Shown: positions 22,722-34,488 of the stretch, piece after piece
How positions within the stretch are numbered: the stretch's first letter is position 1
Layout: each line of letters opens with the position of its first letter
Source of the DNA: Agapanthus africanus
Lineage: Eukaryota > Streptophyta > Magnoliopsida > Asparagales > Amaryllidaceae
Length of the DNA stretch: 64,000 nucleotides
Assembly (NCBI GenBank): GCA_030015575.1
Contig: JASDDO010000001.1
Location: 138,527,988-138,591,987, forward strand
Direction: 5' to 3'
Made by a program: the position numbers and the translations under genes
Notes under the pieces: model-generated
The model's database searches: none
The model's input: only the letters and a program-made list of their open reading frames with translations
What the model was told of the DNA's origin: nothing

Positions 22722-24048
22722 TGATTGATGTGAAAAAGTGTTTTAGTAGTAACCGCAATCAATAACGGTGTTGCTTGTAGCTAGTCGACATGAGTACGGG
22801 TCGTCCTCAGGGATGCGTGGAACTTTTAATCTTGCATTAGACGAGTTGATTATAAAGAAGGGAGAATAGTTTTTAAGATCTATTTTAATTACGTATATAG
22901 ATTTTATAAGGAAAATGCTCGTAGGGTTCATAGGATTTAGTAGTTGATGGATGACTAATAAAGATGACTCTTTTTATCTTTTGATAGATTTAAAACTAGA
23001 TAGATAGTGGTGAATGAGGATTAGAGTTCTTGGAAGAAACTAGGGTTTCCCCACTATTGACTCTTGTCCCTTCATTGATCTCTATTCATGTTTAACCCTT
23101 AACAAAACAATTGTTAATCTAATCTCAAATCGCGGTCGGGACTATCAATAATTTGGTAGTGCGCTCGATAAGGATGTTAATATTTTGCTAAAGTTTATAA
23201 ACTTCATAAGACGTAAAAGGAGTTAAAATATTTTCTCATCCATTGTTCTACCCTAATCCTACGAACCCTAGTAAGCTAGGAATTACTCACGCATGTTGTG
23301 ATAAGAAGACATGATAGAGAAGGAAATCATAATACAGAAATTAAATGCGGAAAGTAAATGTGAAATAATTATAAATGATCTACCTTTATTGATCAACATT
23401 ACAAGTTTTTAGATTACAAGAGGAAGAAGTTGCCCTCGATCTCTGTTTCGTAGGAAGTATTTGCTCCGTCGATATTCACGTCGCTCTATCACGTCGAATC
23501 GCGAACATGTCGTGGATCTCTTGTTTTTTGACGGTGATTTGCTTCGTGTAAAAGGTGATGCCTTCTAACTTTAGCCATCGGTCCTTTATATAGCTCTCAA
23601 ATCAGAAACCTGAGATCTCATAAGTTTAGACTTTCCATAAAGATCCACTTTCCAAATTTTCAGATCTTACGATTTTATTGGCAGATTTTTGATCCTGACA
23701 TCTTAATCTCTTGACCTGAGCTAAATCTTCACAAAATCTCCATAAATAATGTTAGTAATATTTATTAAATTATAGAGAGTATCTTAATTACTTTATATGG
23801 TAATATATCTTTAAGAAACTTGATTAAGAATATTTGATATGCTCTGCATCTTTTAATTACTAAAATATTATATAAATATAATATGCATATATTTTCCTTC
23901 ATAATGTTAATTATAATATATAAATATATGGTAAAGAGAATTTTGCAGATAAACCCAAATATGTTCTATATTTATAATAAACACCTTTAAATATTTAAGA
24001 AAATTAAGGAAAATATTATATCAAATGTGCAATATTTTTGACTGAACA
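22722..24048 (-). repeat. Ath-H: solo Athila-like LTR in Ath-A leader
   Basis: On the minus strand it starts TGTTCAGTCAAAAATATTG and ends TTCACATCAATCA. The U5 end (GTACTCATGTCGACTAGC and TTGATTGCGGTTAC) matches the ends of other Athila-like LTRs here, and a TATA box lies at 23584-23594. Flanking pentamers are TGACT and GCACT, an imperfect duplication, so the borders may be off by a few bases. Homology of the flanks to the uninterrupted Ath-C leader supports an insertion at this point. Confidence 0.7.
23584..23594 (-). promoter_or_regulatory. TATA box of Ath-H
   Basis: On the minus strand GCTATATAAAGGACC, at the position expected in the LTR. Confidence 0.5.
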
Positions 24049-24301
24049 GCACTTACCAGGCCTCGTGATCAGTATATCTTGAGCGTGTTTCTCGACACAG
24101 TTTTACTTCAACAATCAAGTTCTTAAACAGGTCTTGTTGACCTAGGTGAACCCTAGACTGATTAGGTGTGTGGTATTTGTGTCGTGATTGTTTCGTTTTA
24201 CTTTTTTTGTGTATATTTCATTCTTTTGTTGATAACTAACATAAAAAACATTAAAAAAAAACTTCACATCCTTTTTCATCCTATCTTCTTCTTTTCATAT
24301 C

Positions 24302-26035
24302 ATGGGTACCCCACATCGACCAACCCTTACCGAACATTGGTACCCTCAACCAGATATTTTTTCATACGACTCTTGTTTTGGTAGAACTACAAATGATCCA
24401 TCCATGCCCAAAATATCTTTGAAAGATCGAATAGAATCTTCTAGAAACACCACTTGGACACCACAATCCACATCATATCAACCGTTTCAAACTTTTACCC
24501 CTTCTTATGTTGATACCCCTTCCGAAGGTAACGTGAGTGACTCTTAAACCGATGTCCATTGCTGAACATATTGCAAAATCCCGTAGCCGATTTTTCACGC
24601 CTTTCACCACTCCAAATTTTTTAGGACAACAATTCCAACTTTCTTCCTATCAAGATGTTGATCCTTATCCTACCCATTCCACGGAACCATTCGATTCTTA
24701 TCAATCCTACCCAGTTTTCACACCTTCCATAGACATCACTTCTGAACATCAATTTAGGAGTTTCGCGTATCTAGACGAATTTGAATCTTTCATCTAAATC
24801 CCTTCACAACCCATGTCTAGTCTTGAACAGACATTGGAAGAATTTTGGGTAGTTTCGTGCCAACAGATGGAGGAATTGAATGCATCCATGGCCATAGTCA
24901 TAAAACCTTATAAACCAGCAGCCAGTTTCCAACTAGCTCAAAAATTTCCCATGTATGATGTGGCAATAGAGCAATTTTATGATTTGAGTAGTGAAAATGC
25001 GCAATCCACCCTTCAAAATCAAGCCTACCTGTTCCTAATTGAATTCCACAACTCCAGTTCCGAAAGTCTATCGAGTAAACCAAATGATTCACCAATTGAA
25101 GATAGAATGTTTAATGAGTTGTGCGACTACGTAGTGTTTGATTTACCCGATTGTGAAGGGTCCTTTTCTAGTGAAACCAATGTCACTCCTTTTACTCTCT
25201 ACATCTCCACTTTAGAAACCCAACCAATTAAAAACCATGCTTTTGTTGAGGTGTTTGAGAACTTTAAGTTTGACTTGATAGAGAATATCAATATTGGGGA
25301 TAATTTTGATGATGAACCCACAATTTGGGATGAGTTCCTCTCACCAATTCAATACTTTCCTTCAGATCCATGTGGACATCATCCCGATCAATTAACTGCT
25401 TTTCATGAACCCCATTTGCTTCTGGATATTATTGATAAAGGTTTGAATGAATGCATAGATGATCTTGATTTTGCGGAGAATTTTGAGGATATCTTTAAGG
25501 ATGAATCCATTATATTGGATGAGTTGGACTTTTCGATTCATCATGACCCCTCCATTGACCGTGAACATCTTCCTGAGCTTCTGACCGATATCATTCCTCA
25601 GTTACTTCCATTCATCATTCTCATCATTTCTATACCGCAAGACGACTTGATACTTTCACATCTTTTATCTGGTTCCCCAAGTCGAGCCCATGTTTTCTCA
25701 TGAATCTTGAGCGGTTTGACCTCATTTCTCAACGTATTGATAAATTAGTACAATTAGAAAACACCAATTTCAAATCAATACAGACTATACTAATTTACTC
25801 AATCAATTGTCAACCTCAAGTTTGCATTCCGTTTCTTTCTCCCTTCCGTTCATCTCCTCATCTATCGAGACCGTATACCACTTTCATCCGCACACGGTCT
25901 CGCGTATTCTTCGTTTTCTTTCTCTCTGCGTTCTTCCATCAACCCTGGTCGTATCATGATAGAATTTTAGAATGGTTGGTGTTAATCTTTGGTCTGTGTA
26001 AAGCCTTGTATAGATTTACGATGTTCCTCCCCTAA
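24302..26035 (+). pseudogene. Ath-A copy of the conserved acidic ORF of unknown function
   Basis: About 577 codons from MGTPHRPTLTEHWYPQ to EWLVLIFGLCKALYRF. The N-terminal part has NDPSMPKISLKDRIESSR and PMSIAEHIAKSRSRFFTPF; the centre has FVVFDLPDCEGS-type motifs (here YVVFDLPDCEGSFSSE); a long D/E-rich part follows; the C-terminus is hydrophobic. Breaks relative to the other copies: a frame change near 24530, a stop at 24795-24797 where Ath-C has GAA, and a frame change near 25700. It has no gag, zinc-knuckle or pol motif. It begins at the usual gag position. Function unknown. Confidence 0.7.
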
Positions 26036-27660
26036 CTTTGAACTTCAACGCTCAACAGTGGAAACACTATTTCATTTATGTTTGGGGGTACCTTTTTTGT
26101 GTATATATTTTGTTTCCGTTTTCTTTTGTGTGTGTGTGTAATAGCGAACCGATAAATTTTGACCCTTCAACAATTTTGACCCAATTTATGTAGCATGACA
26201 GTGAGGGTAATGTCAGGTTTAAGTTTGGGGGTGTGCTTGGTAATCATTTCTATCCTTGCATTCATGTGTAAATTCTGCATCTGCATACATATTTGAAAAC
26301 CTATGAAAATCAGAAAATTTTACAAAAACAAAAAAACTTTGTCGTCAAGTTAGCTAGTGGGAGAACTTAGATTTGAAATTCTGACGGTTTAGTTTGATAA
26401 GATAGAACCAACTAAATCCTATTTTTAGATTTTGAAAACTTGAAAGATTACTCTCTTTTGAGTTTAACCATATCTAATATACGTCTTTGCATCACACTAC
26501 ATGTGTCGTAAGTTTTGAAAATCTAATGACAAGTTTGATATGTCTTAAAAACTTTTAAATTGATAAACTATTTTTTTTAGGATCAAACAGATTTGTTTTG
26601 AAATAAGTAATATCAAGAATAGTTTATAAAGTGAAGTGGATATAAAGGGATATTATTGAAATCTTAATAGGAGCTAAGTCTAAAAAATAACCCATCTGGA
26701 ACTTGATTGGAGTAATTACACATCTTATCTACACAAACACGTCTTTTATTTTAAAAGAGAATTGAACAACTGCTTATATCTCCGTTCGCATTGAATTGTT
26801 CTGATTTTCATGCTAAAATGTGATTTTTTTTTTCGGGCCTGGGTAACTTGGGAAATTAAGTCCGCCGAGGTATCTCTACACCTAATGCTCTAAAACCAAC
26901 TGGTTTGGGTGTATTGGCCTAAAACTCGTTAAGAAATCTAGAAAGTCTATTTTAAAACAAAGTCAAGCAAGTGTTCTCTCAGAGTTAAAATTCCTCACGG
27001 TTCTTTATATGAGAATAATCTTGAATAAAGACAATTTTATATAAAAATATTTTAACGAAGATATGAAAGTTTAATTCTATGATAAAGACTATTGCACATT
27101 CACGAAGGTGTGTATGAAAGAAAACAAGTAAAAAGTGGAGTGAAGAATAAGTTATACTTTTTTGTTAAAGACGATAGAAATTTTGAATTTGAAACCTCGG
27201 TAAAGAACGAAACTTGAGAAAAACTTAACTCTTTATAAACTTGTAAGATCCTTTTAAAGTTTTATCCGATCTTTATTTTGTGACATTACGACTTTAATCG
27301 AACTTTATGAAACGTAACGATGCTATTTGCACCGCATGTTAAGACATATAGAATATTTTGTTAAATAAAGAAGTGAAGTGAGAAAAATATGGGTTCGATA
27401 TTTCTAACTTAAGGTAATAGAATTTCTAGCTTTAGTACTAAAGTTTAGGGTTAGAATCAACAGTTGTTTAGCGAAACTAGCTTGACGGGATTTTGTGGGT
27501 GTAATCCGTAGAAAAACCTAAGGAGACAACACTCCTCTTACTATGGACACCTAGAGCTTTAACGGTTTGTTGCATGGGCTCTGTGCAATCGCGTTCACTG
27601 TGAAAGTGAGGTTAGGATTTTTTTTGCTCGGGACGAGCAAAAAATAAGTTTTGGGGTATT
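26036..27660 (+). other. Ath-A 3' region with two stem-loop/purine-tract modules
   Basis: Non-coding 1.6 kb. Module 1: TGACAGTGAGGGTAATGTCA then TTTAAGTTTGGGGGTGTGCT at about 26200-26238. Module 2: the perfect inverted repeat TTTTGCTCG-GGA-CGAGCAAAA at 27622-27642, followed by AAGTTTTGGGGTAT directly before the 3' LTR. The second purine tract is the expected polypurine tract. The region aligns along most of its length with 55316-56834 (Ath-C) and the reverse of 61225-62729 (Ath-E). Confidence 0.75.
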
Positions 27661-28669
27661 CGTTCATCATGAAAAACTGCATTTCAATACCGCTTATTCA
27701 TTATCAATTTTGTGATATATCGGTATTATTAATCCGTGTCTGCTCAATAAGTACAGGATACAGGTATTCATGACAAAACACTGGAAATACACTCAAATGC
27801 AGGGATATGACATTTGTTAGCTAACACTGCAACCGGAACGGAAAACCGATCATTATTCAAGAAGATTTTGCAAAACGATTTAAGTGTACAAACTTTTTAT
27901 CAAAGATAGTCCAACATGATGCAACTTGTATAAGTGTGAACACATATTTTAGCTCATGGGACAGCTTGATGCAAGTGGGCAAGTGTATTGTGCAAGTGGG
28001 CATAGGTCATGAGTGATGAGATAAAGTTGTGATGTGATGGTTTAAACCTAGACAATTTCCCTCCAAATCTACATATTAAAACTCAAGTGTTTATAAACGA
28101 ATCAAACAATACTAGAGAGATAATGGAGAGAACCTGAGATCACAACACAAAGACGGGCCCCACTGGCCGCCGAAAAACCGCCAGAAATGGCCTATTTCCC
28201 GCTACCGGCTGTCCCACTTGAGCTTCTTGCATCCATTTTTCTTCTGGTCATTCCAAGTTATCACATCATCTCAAATTTATTGTTTGTTTTTGTTGATGAA
28301 GTGCCTATATATACAAGAACAGAGTGCAAGCTTGGGAGCGATACTTGATCACACTTCATTTCATTTTCTTTCGTACATTTCGTAATTTCTGTTTAACTCT
28401 TTGTACATAGTAGTTAGTTGGCTTGAGTTCCTTGCCTTCTCCTGATCTTGCAATCTTTTTAATGAGCTTGCAAATTTAGGTTTTGATTATTTAACTCATA
28501 GGTTGTACCTTGACTTGAAGAATTAATGAAGGTTTAGATTATTTGCATTTGGTTCAATTGGTTCCTAGTATCTTCTTACTTTCTTTACTAGCACTTACTT
28601 ACTTGCAATTTCCTTTTCTTGCTCTTTACTTATTTGTCATGTTTTCTTTGATCATTTCTCTCTTGTGTT
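27661..28669 (+). repeat. Ath-A 3' LTR (first 1 kb, cut by Cop-D0)
   Basis: Aligns with 17782-18790 of the 5' LTR; the first base is C instead of T. It has a TATA box at 28305-28314 (CTATATATAC). The alignment stops at 28669, where a copia LTR start (TGTTAGTGTAATATA) begins. Flank GTGTT. Confidence 0.85.
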
Positions 28670-28682
28670 TGTTAGTGTAATA

Positions 28683-30876
28683 TGTTAGTTGTATGGATGC
28701 CCTAGAAGCCATTATTGTACATGGGATGTATATTATAGTGGATGCTGGGACATATATAGAGAGGACTTTCTTGCTCGACATGATAGTACGCTATCTGGTT
28801 GCTCTTTATCTTAACATGTACACTTATTGTCTCTCTATTACATGTTGATAAAGCCCTTAGGATGTGTACTCAAATTCCAGGACTATGATGCAGATCATAC
28901 TAGTGGGGCCTGGGTAGTCCATGAGTACATCTTTCAATGTTCCTAGTCGTGGGAATATCGAGATGGGGCATCGATATTCCAGAGTAGACTAGCGTATATC
29001 TTCTCGATCCATGTGATGGACGATGGATGTTCCCATATCCATTGGTGTTTGACATCAGAGATGGTATACGGGTGCTCAGTGGAGACTGGGTACACTGAAT
29101 GGACTCGCCAAGAACTCCCAGATGGTATTATACCTCACGTCAGATGGCAGTTCTCTGGTGACACTGGTACAGCTTAGTCTGTCGACCCGAGATCGTCATA
29201 GAGTCTTGTGTGTCTCCAACTGTGCTTTGATTTCCACCCTACCACGGCTCTACTGAGTTGTGCAAACAGGTGGCTTTTTGGTACAGTCCCGATTCACATG
29301 GAGGCAATGAGCGATATGAGGGGATTCGTCTCTCCCGGTATTAGGGGTTGATGTTGCGCTATGCTCAACTGGACATAACTGGAAATCCCTGGTCAGGGTT
29401 GCTGTGATTTACTGGTAAGTGTTATCAGTAGTTTCACGAATGTTATGGACCTTATATCGTCATGACTGATCAAGCTACTGAGGTCTGACGTTTACCACCC
29501 CTAGGAGAGATATGCGACATATCAGACGAACAGACCGGACTGTGCGGTAAGTGTTACTGATTGGATTCGCAGGAGTGTGAGCAGGCTTGCTTGTTGATCT
29601 TCTTATCGCTCAATAGCCGGGTGGCCGTTACGTTTAGCAGACCGCTCGCTGCTTGTGGGTGACTGATATGATCACCACCTACTGCCGGCGTATTGACGAG
29701 TCTTTAGAGTCCTACACAGAGGTTTCCTGGCTCAAGCGAAACGAAATAGGAGTGCATATGAGATATGTGTGGGACCGAGAATAATACGAGTATGTGATAC
29801 TGTATTCTATTCTCGCGATTTGTATCATCGGTCGGTTATATGCGATATAGCCGGGTTACCAAATCAAGTGTTGATTCGATACATTGATACTCTAGATATT
29901 AGTCGGTTATATGAGATATGACCGGATTTTTAAATCAAGAGTTGATTTAATGATTTAATGTATAATTATATATTTGATATATTACTTTACATTAACTAGT
30001 ATTTGTTCACTTAAGATTGATTTTCTCACTTAATGTGCACATGTTGTATATGTGATATATGTTTGTGCACTAGATTGTATCATGCTTGATGATACATGCA
30101 AACTTGGGTGTATGAGTGACTTATACCATATTTAAGTTAGTGGAAAAGGTTTAAATATATTTAGTAATTCAAAATTAGTATGCACTTTGTCATGCTTGAA
30201 GCTTCATGAAGCTTTTAGCATCATTTGACCAAGTCCACTAACTTTGTCTCACTAAAGATATTTGTTAACCGAACCACTAACTTAAACTATGGTTTATTCC
30301 CTACAAAGGTTAACTCACCCATGCTTGCATTATAATTATCTTCACATATTATTCTGTTCTCATTATTCATTATTCCTTCTTCTTCTTCTTCATCAAGAAG
30401 AAAAAGTTTGCTAGAAATTTTCTAAGTGAAGAAATAAAGTGAGAAATCAAAATCTAAACTGGACCCATTTCCTATTTCATCATCCTGTACTACTTGCCAT
30501 TTATTTTAGGGTGTTCTCTTCACAAAGTTCTTGACCTAGTGAAGATGGAGCTTGAGTTTGAGTCTCCTCGATGTAGATCATCTTCGGCGTCGAAGTCAAC
30601 GAGCTAGCCCGTTCATTTGTCCGAGGAAACCATCACTAGAGTCCGGGATCTCGATGATCGCAGCGAAGGGATGTCAACACGGAGCTTTATAAGTGAAGTA
30701 CGTGATCTACAAAGGTTGTATTTTCATTCACTTCTCTTTGTAATGTTAGATTACTATTTTGTTACCCTAGTTTTCTAGTTCGATTCGTAGTTTGATTGCT
30801 TAGCACACCCTAAAATTTTTGTTGTGGCATGTGTGATGCTTGCAAACCCTAGGCTAGGTGCTAAGGAATCCCAACA
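28683..30876 (+). repeat. Cop-D 5' LTR (2194 bp)
   Basis: Starts TGTTAGTTGTATGGATGCCC, ends GCTAAGGAATCCCAACA, directly before the primer site. Contains a (CTT)n run near 30370 that is shorter than the one in the 3' LTR. Confidence 0.93.
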
Positions 30877-30889
30877 TGGTATCAGAGCC
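30877..30889 (+). other. Primer binding site of Cop-D (initiator tRNA-Met)
   Basis: TGGTATCAGAGCC, the standard complement of the plant initiator tRNA-Met 3' end, immediately after the LTR. Confidence 0.92.
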
Positions 30890-33800
30890 TAACTAGAAAC
30901 TTAGACAATGTTAAGACAATACGAAACCGAAAAACTCCGCAAAAATATGATTTTGGAAACCTTGGATTTGCTCTCTGGAATTTTTTTTAAAAGTGGTCTA
31001 AAAATTATTTCAGCAACTGCAGAGTGGTATTTAGTGTATTCTAAGAACACATGTGAAATACGAGGAGGGAATCTCGGAAAAAAACTGGTGACAGGGCATC
31101 ATTTTCCGGCGACGCCGACTCTACTGGCTCCTTCCCTTCTCGTATTGTACCAGTGCTCTTCTGCTCTTGTTCTGGGGTTTCTGGTATTGTTTGTTTAGTC
31201 CAAATTTTCATGTGATGATAATTGTGTTATGGACTCTTTGCGGAGCATTTCGTATTCGTATTTTTAGCATTGTATTGATAACCTAGACCGTGTTTAACAT
31301 TTCGAACGAAATTCAAACTTCACCCTATGACCCCCTCTGAAATTTCCAAGTGTTGGAACTTTTCTAAGTTAATTATATTCGATGTTCGTGCAAGTAACTC
31401 TATGGACCCTCTAGAAGAACATATAAACCTTAACTCGATTCTATGCCCTCGGAACCGCGGTTTGAACCTTAGGGTTTGCCATGGTTCCGCGGTGTCATAG
31501 GTGAGGCGTTGGTTTACCCCTTCTACGGCTGGATCATAGGTACTGTGGCACGTTTTGGATACTTTAAATTCGCTCAAGCGTTGAGCTCATTGGGAATTGT
31601 GGGGTTTGGTTGATTCGATTGAAATGTTTAAACATCGTCTAGTATATTGTGATACAATACTTAGAATCAACAACATTTGAATTTTATAAGTCTAGCAATT
31701 TAGTCTCAATTGATCGGTTGCCACGGGATTTTGATGCGATCAAAAGTCCGTCGCAATCACTTTGTGTATTCGGATACTCACCGGGTAATATTACTAGATA
31801 GCCACACCCATAGCCCCGACAAAGTGACTGTAGGAAAACTCCGTTGCCAAAAAGCATCCGTCCGGGTGCTCGCGGCCGCGGTGTTCCGCCTAAGTGCACT
31901 TTGTCGTCGGTATCGGAGGGTGCGGCCATCTACTAAAGTTTCCGACGAGTATTCGATCGGAATATCGGGAGTCTTGTTGAATTGCCCGACTGATTATTGG
32001 AAAGTGTTTTCAATATCGAGACTAAAATGCGGGGTTTATAATTGTTAGGCATGTGATGTCTAAGGAATTCATATTGTTAGGCATGAAATCTGCAATATGA
32101 GATATTACGGTTTTATGATGTCTAAGGTGGTTGCGGATTCCAACTGTTGCAGTTTTCATTTTCTTTTCTGCGACCGTAAGTGTAATATGCGGGGTATCGC
32201 TGGTTTCGTTTCTATACATCAACGACAATTGGGATACGCATATTTACTTACGTTGATGACATGTGATGTTATGTGTTGCTGGTTATGTTGTATTGGATCG
32301 TCGTGTTTGAATAGCCGGGGGGTTTTATGTGAGATGAGTGTTTTTTCATTTTCATTCATGTAAAAAACTTGTATGTAATATTCTTTTATTGGGGCACTTC
32401 CGGGTTTAGGAAGATGTCACCGTTGATGTATATTATTTACGTTTCCGCATTAGGATAGACCCAAGGAGGGGAGCACAAGTAACCGGGTTCTAGAGGCCAG
32501 TGGGAGACCACCTCGAGAAGTTGAGTCCGGGTCTCCTAACTCTAGAATTAGTAGGGTTGCTTGCCGCTCTCGTAGGGGTCTAGGGATGTGGGTTTGGCTA
32601 TTCATCACGACCGTGGAATCCTTGTTTTATATAGGCTCAAAATAAAACACGGACATCCTAGTATATCCAATATTTCATATGTTGTTTTCTGTTGTATTGT
32701 CTGTGATGTGATCATGTGATATGTTTAGATAGATACTGTATATAGTATATATGATATATTATATAGACGTTGCTTATGTTTTACACCCGCGCTAGCCCTG
32801 CCCCACTATGTCGTTAGTTACCTAACCTAACGGTGCATAACGGGACATCGAGGCGAATGCGGATAGCATAAGCGTACGTTGTATTTATCTGTGATGTTTA
32901 GGTGACTTAAATGATGGGACATTCATTATTGAGATTAATGAAAGAAAATAAACCTAAATTATGTTATGGAATCGAATTTCAAAAATTAGGCAGCTCTAGT
33001 TGTTGCTTTGCATAGCGGTATTCATTGTATAATATCCAGCACCTTATTCGATAAGGAAAGAGCCGAGATCCCTTCATCGGGAGTGACCTTTTTAGCAATA
33101 ACTAGCAGATGCTACAACCTTCGGTTTGTCTTTTGACTGACTTTTCTAGTTCTTGCTTTGCATAGTGGTATTATGAATATCCGGCACCTCATTCGACGAG
33201 GAAAGAGCCGAGATCCCTTCACCGGGAATGACCTCTTTAGCGAAACTAGTAAAAGCCTAAAAAACACTCCATTTAAAATCAGTTGATTCTGCAACGAGAT
33301 CAAGTTCAAAGCGTTAAAGGTTTTCTTAAAAACCATCAGCAACCTCCCGTCATTTTAGGAAGTAGAGTACTTAGTATTCGTGCTGTGTTTGTTGACCTTA
33401 GTTAAGGCATAGTGTACGGTAGCTAAGTGATGTCTTCCTACACAGCATATGATAGTTAGGACAGTCATGTAACTTTGTTGACCTTAGTTAAGGGTCATGT
33501 GGGTGGGTCTAATTAATCACGAAATGATGGGTAGAGCTTGACTAGTGCTTATGATTTGTTGACCATAATTAAGGTCATAGGTACTAGGGGTAAAAACCAT
33601 TATCGGGAGTTTCAAGTATTGAAATTTGTAATGAGATTGCATACCTTCTATATGATAGTTGGATCCTGATACCCACTGCGAGTAATTATTACTCCTGGAA
33701 GAGTTTTGCACTTTACAATTAGCCGATCAAGTACGTGTCTAGAAAGGTGTCAACGGGGTTACGCCCCTGGGAAACCGAGGTTTATTTTAATCAGGTCCAT

Positions 33801-33981
33801 GCGAAAGCACGGGGAACCTCCATCAAAGTACCGGCACTGGCCTGGCTGAAAGATTGGCGAACTTGTAGGGTGTAATTAATCCTGGCTAGTCTTTCCTTTT
33901 AAGGTTTGAAGGAAGATTTGATAAAAACAGTGGGAGCCATCTTGATTAAATAAAATATATAACCAATCTAATCTTGCAAGA
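30890..33981 (+). other. Cop-D 3.1-kb leader without recognisable gag
   Basis: No gag domain is readable where copia gag should lie; only short frames occur. A block at 32296-32700 (TTGGATCGTCGTG, GGATAGACCCAAGG, GGCTATTCATCACGACCGTGG, CCTAGTATATCCAATAT) aligns with 59373-59760 in Cop-D0, so the leader is shared by the family. GC-rich motifs lie at 31448-31494 and 31870-31889. Direct repeats lie at 33000-33250 and 33380-33580. Confidence 0.6.
33000..33250 (+). repeat. Two direct repeats of about 100 bp in Cop-D leader
   Basis: 'gttcttgctttgcatagtgg' / 'ccggcacctcattcgacgag' / 'gaaagagccgagatcccttc' (second unit, about 33147-33245) repeats about 33005-33100 with few changes. The spacing is about 140 bp. 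Further along, TTGACCTTAGTTAAG occurs at about 33390 and 33479, with a variant at about 33557. Confidence 0.75.
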
Positions 33982-34488
33982 GTGCACGCAGAGTATTTTC
34001 TTCTCTCTCTCTCTCTCCAGGTAGTGACCATGTCACGCTTTAATCAATATAATAATATGGATGTATTGACCGAACCCGCTTGTTATACAGAGCTGGGGAA
34101 CATTGGTCCCGCTCCAACTTATAATTGTTATAAGACCGAGCAGGAAATAGGGGAATACCAGGATTCCCATGCCGCCCAAACAAAGAAAGTACATGATGAT
34201 GCATCTTTTTTGGGTGTGTTCATTACCAAGAACTATTTCTCAGTATCCTCTACGTCATGGGTATGTGATACCGGATCAGGATCCCAGATATGTAATATGT
34301 TACATGGGATACAAATAGGTAGAGAACTGAGAACGGGTGATAAGTTTCAAGAGTTTAAAATGGTGCAATTGTCGCAGCCAAAGTGTTGGCAGTTATCACC
34401 CTGTATTACCAGATATATTGATTCTGAAGGAATGCTATTAGATACCGAACCTGATATACAACATCATATCAATCTCTTTATTCACTAA
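33982..34488 (+). pseudogene. Cop-D protease remnant
   Basis: Open for 168 codons. From about residue 90, SSTSWVCDTGSGSQICN is the copia retropepsin active site with catalytic DTG at residues 96-98. The first 80 residues do not look like a gag nucleocapsid and carry no CCHC knuckle. The frame ends before the integrase. A (CT)n run at about 34000-34018 lies at the start. The M at 33982 is arbitrary. Confidence 0.65.

Larger units (their letters stand above)
21611..24301 (+). other. Ath-A leader, interrupted by Ath-H
   Basis: Non-coding. Blocks at 22540-22720 and 24049-24300 align loosely with the Ath-C leader (42690-43167); for example 'gcacttaccaggcc' corresponds to 'gtgcttacctggcc' in Ath-C. 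No conserved ORF. Ath-H (22722-24048) lies within. Confidence 0.6.
17782..28669 (+). mobile_element. Ath-A: Athila-like element without gag-pol
   Basis: 5' LTR, tRNA-Asp-type primer site, leader, one long decayed ORF, a 1.6-kb 3' region, purine tract, and the first 1 kb of the 3' LTR. The LTR copies at 17782 and 27661 align clearly, but roughly one base in ten differs in the first 250 bp, so this is an older insertion than Ath-C. It is inserted in the Tat-F 3' LTR; the left flank is CTCAT and the right flank is outside the window because Cop-D0 cut the 3' LTR. Solo LTRs Cop-S and Ath-H are nested inside. Confidence 0.85.

Noticed and set aside
24302..26035. Assigning the conserved acidic ORF to gag or an env-like gene
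   Set aside because: Its position suggests gag, but there is no capsid motif or CCHC knuckle. The hydrophobic end hints at a membrane segment but there is no signal peptide. Left as unknown.
30908..31198. 96-codon frame right after the Cop-D primer site
   Set aside because: The corresponding region of Cop-D0 (58998-59216) gives an unrelated protein, so the frame is not conserved.
31684..32048. Overlapping frames of 81 and 112 codons on both strands in the Cop-D leader
   Set aside because: They arise from a local GC-rich patch low in stops; no motif and no conservation in Cop-D0.
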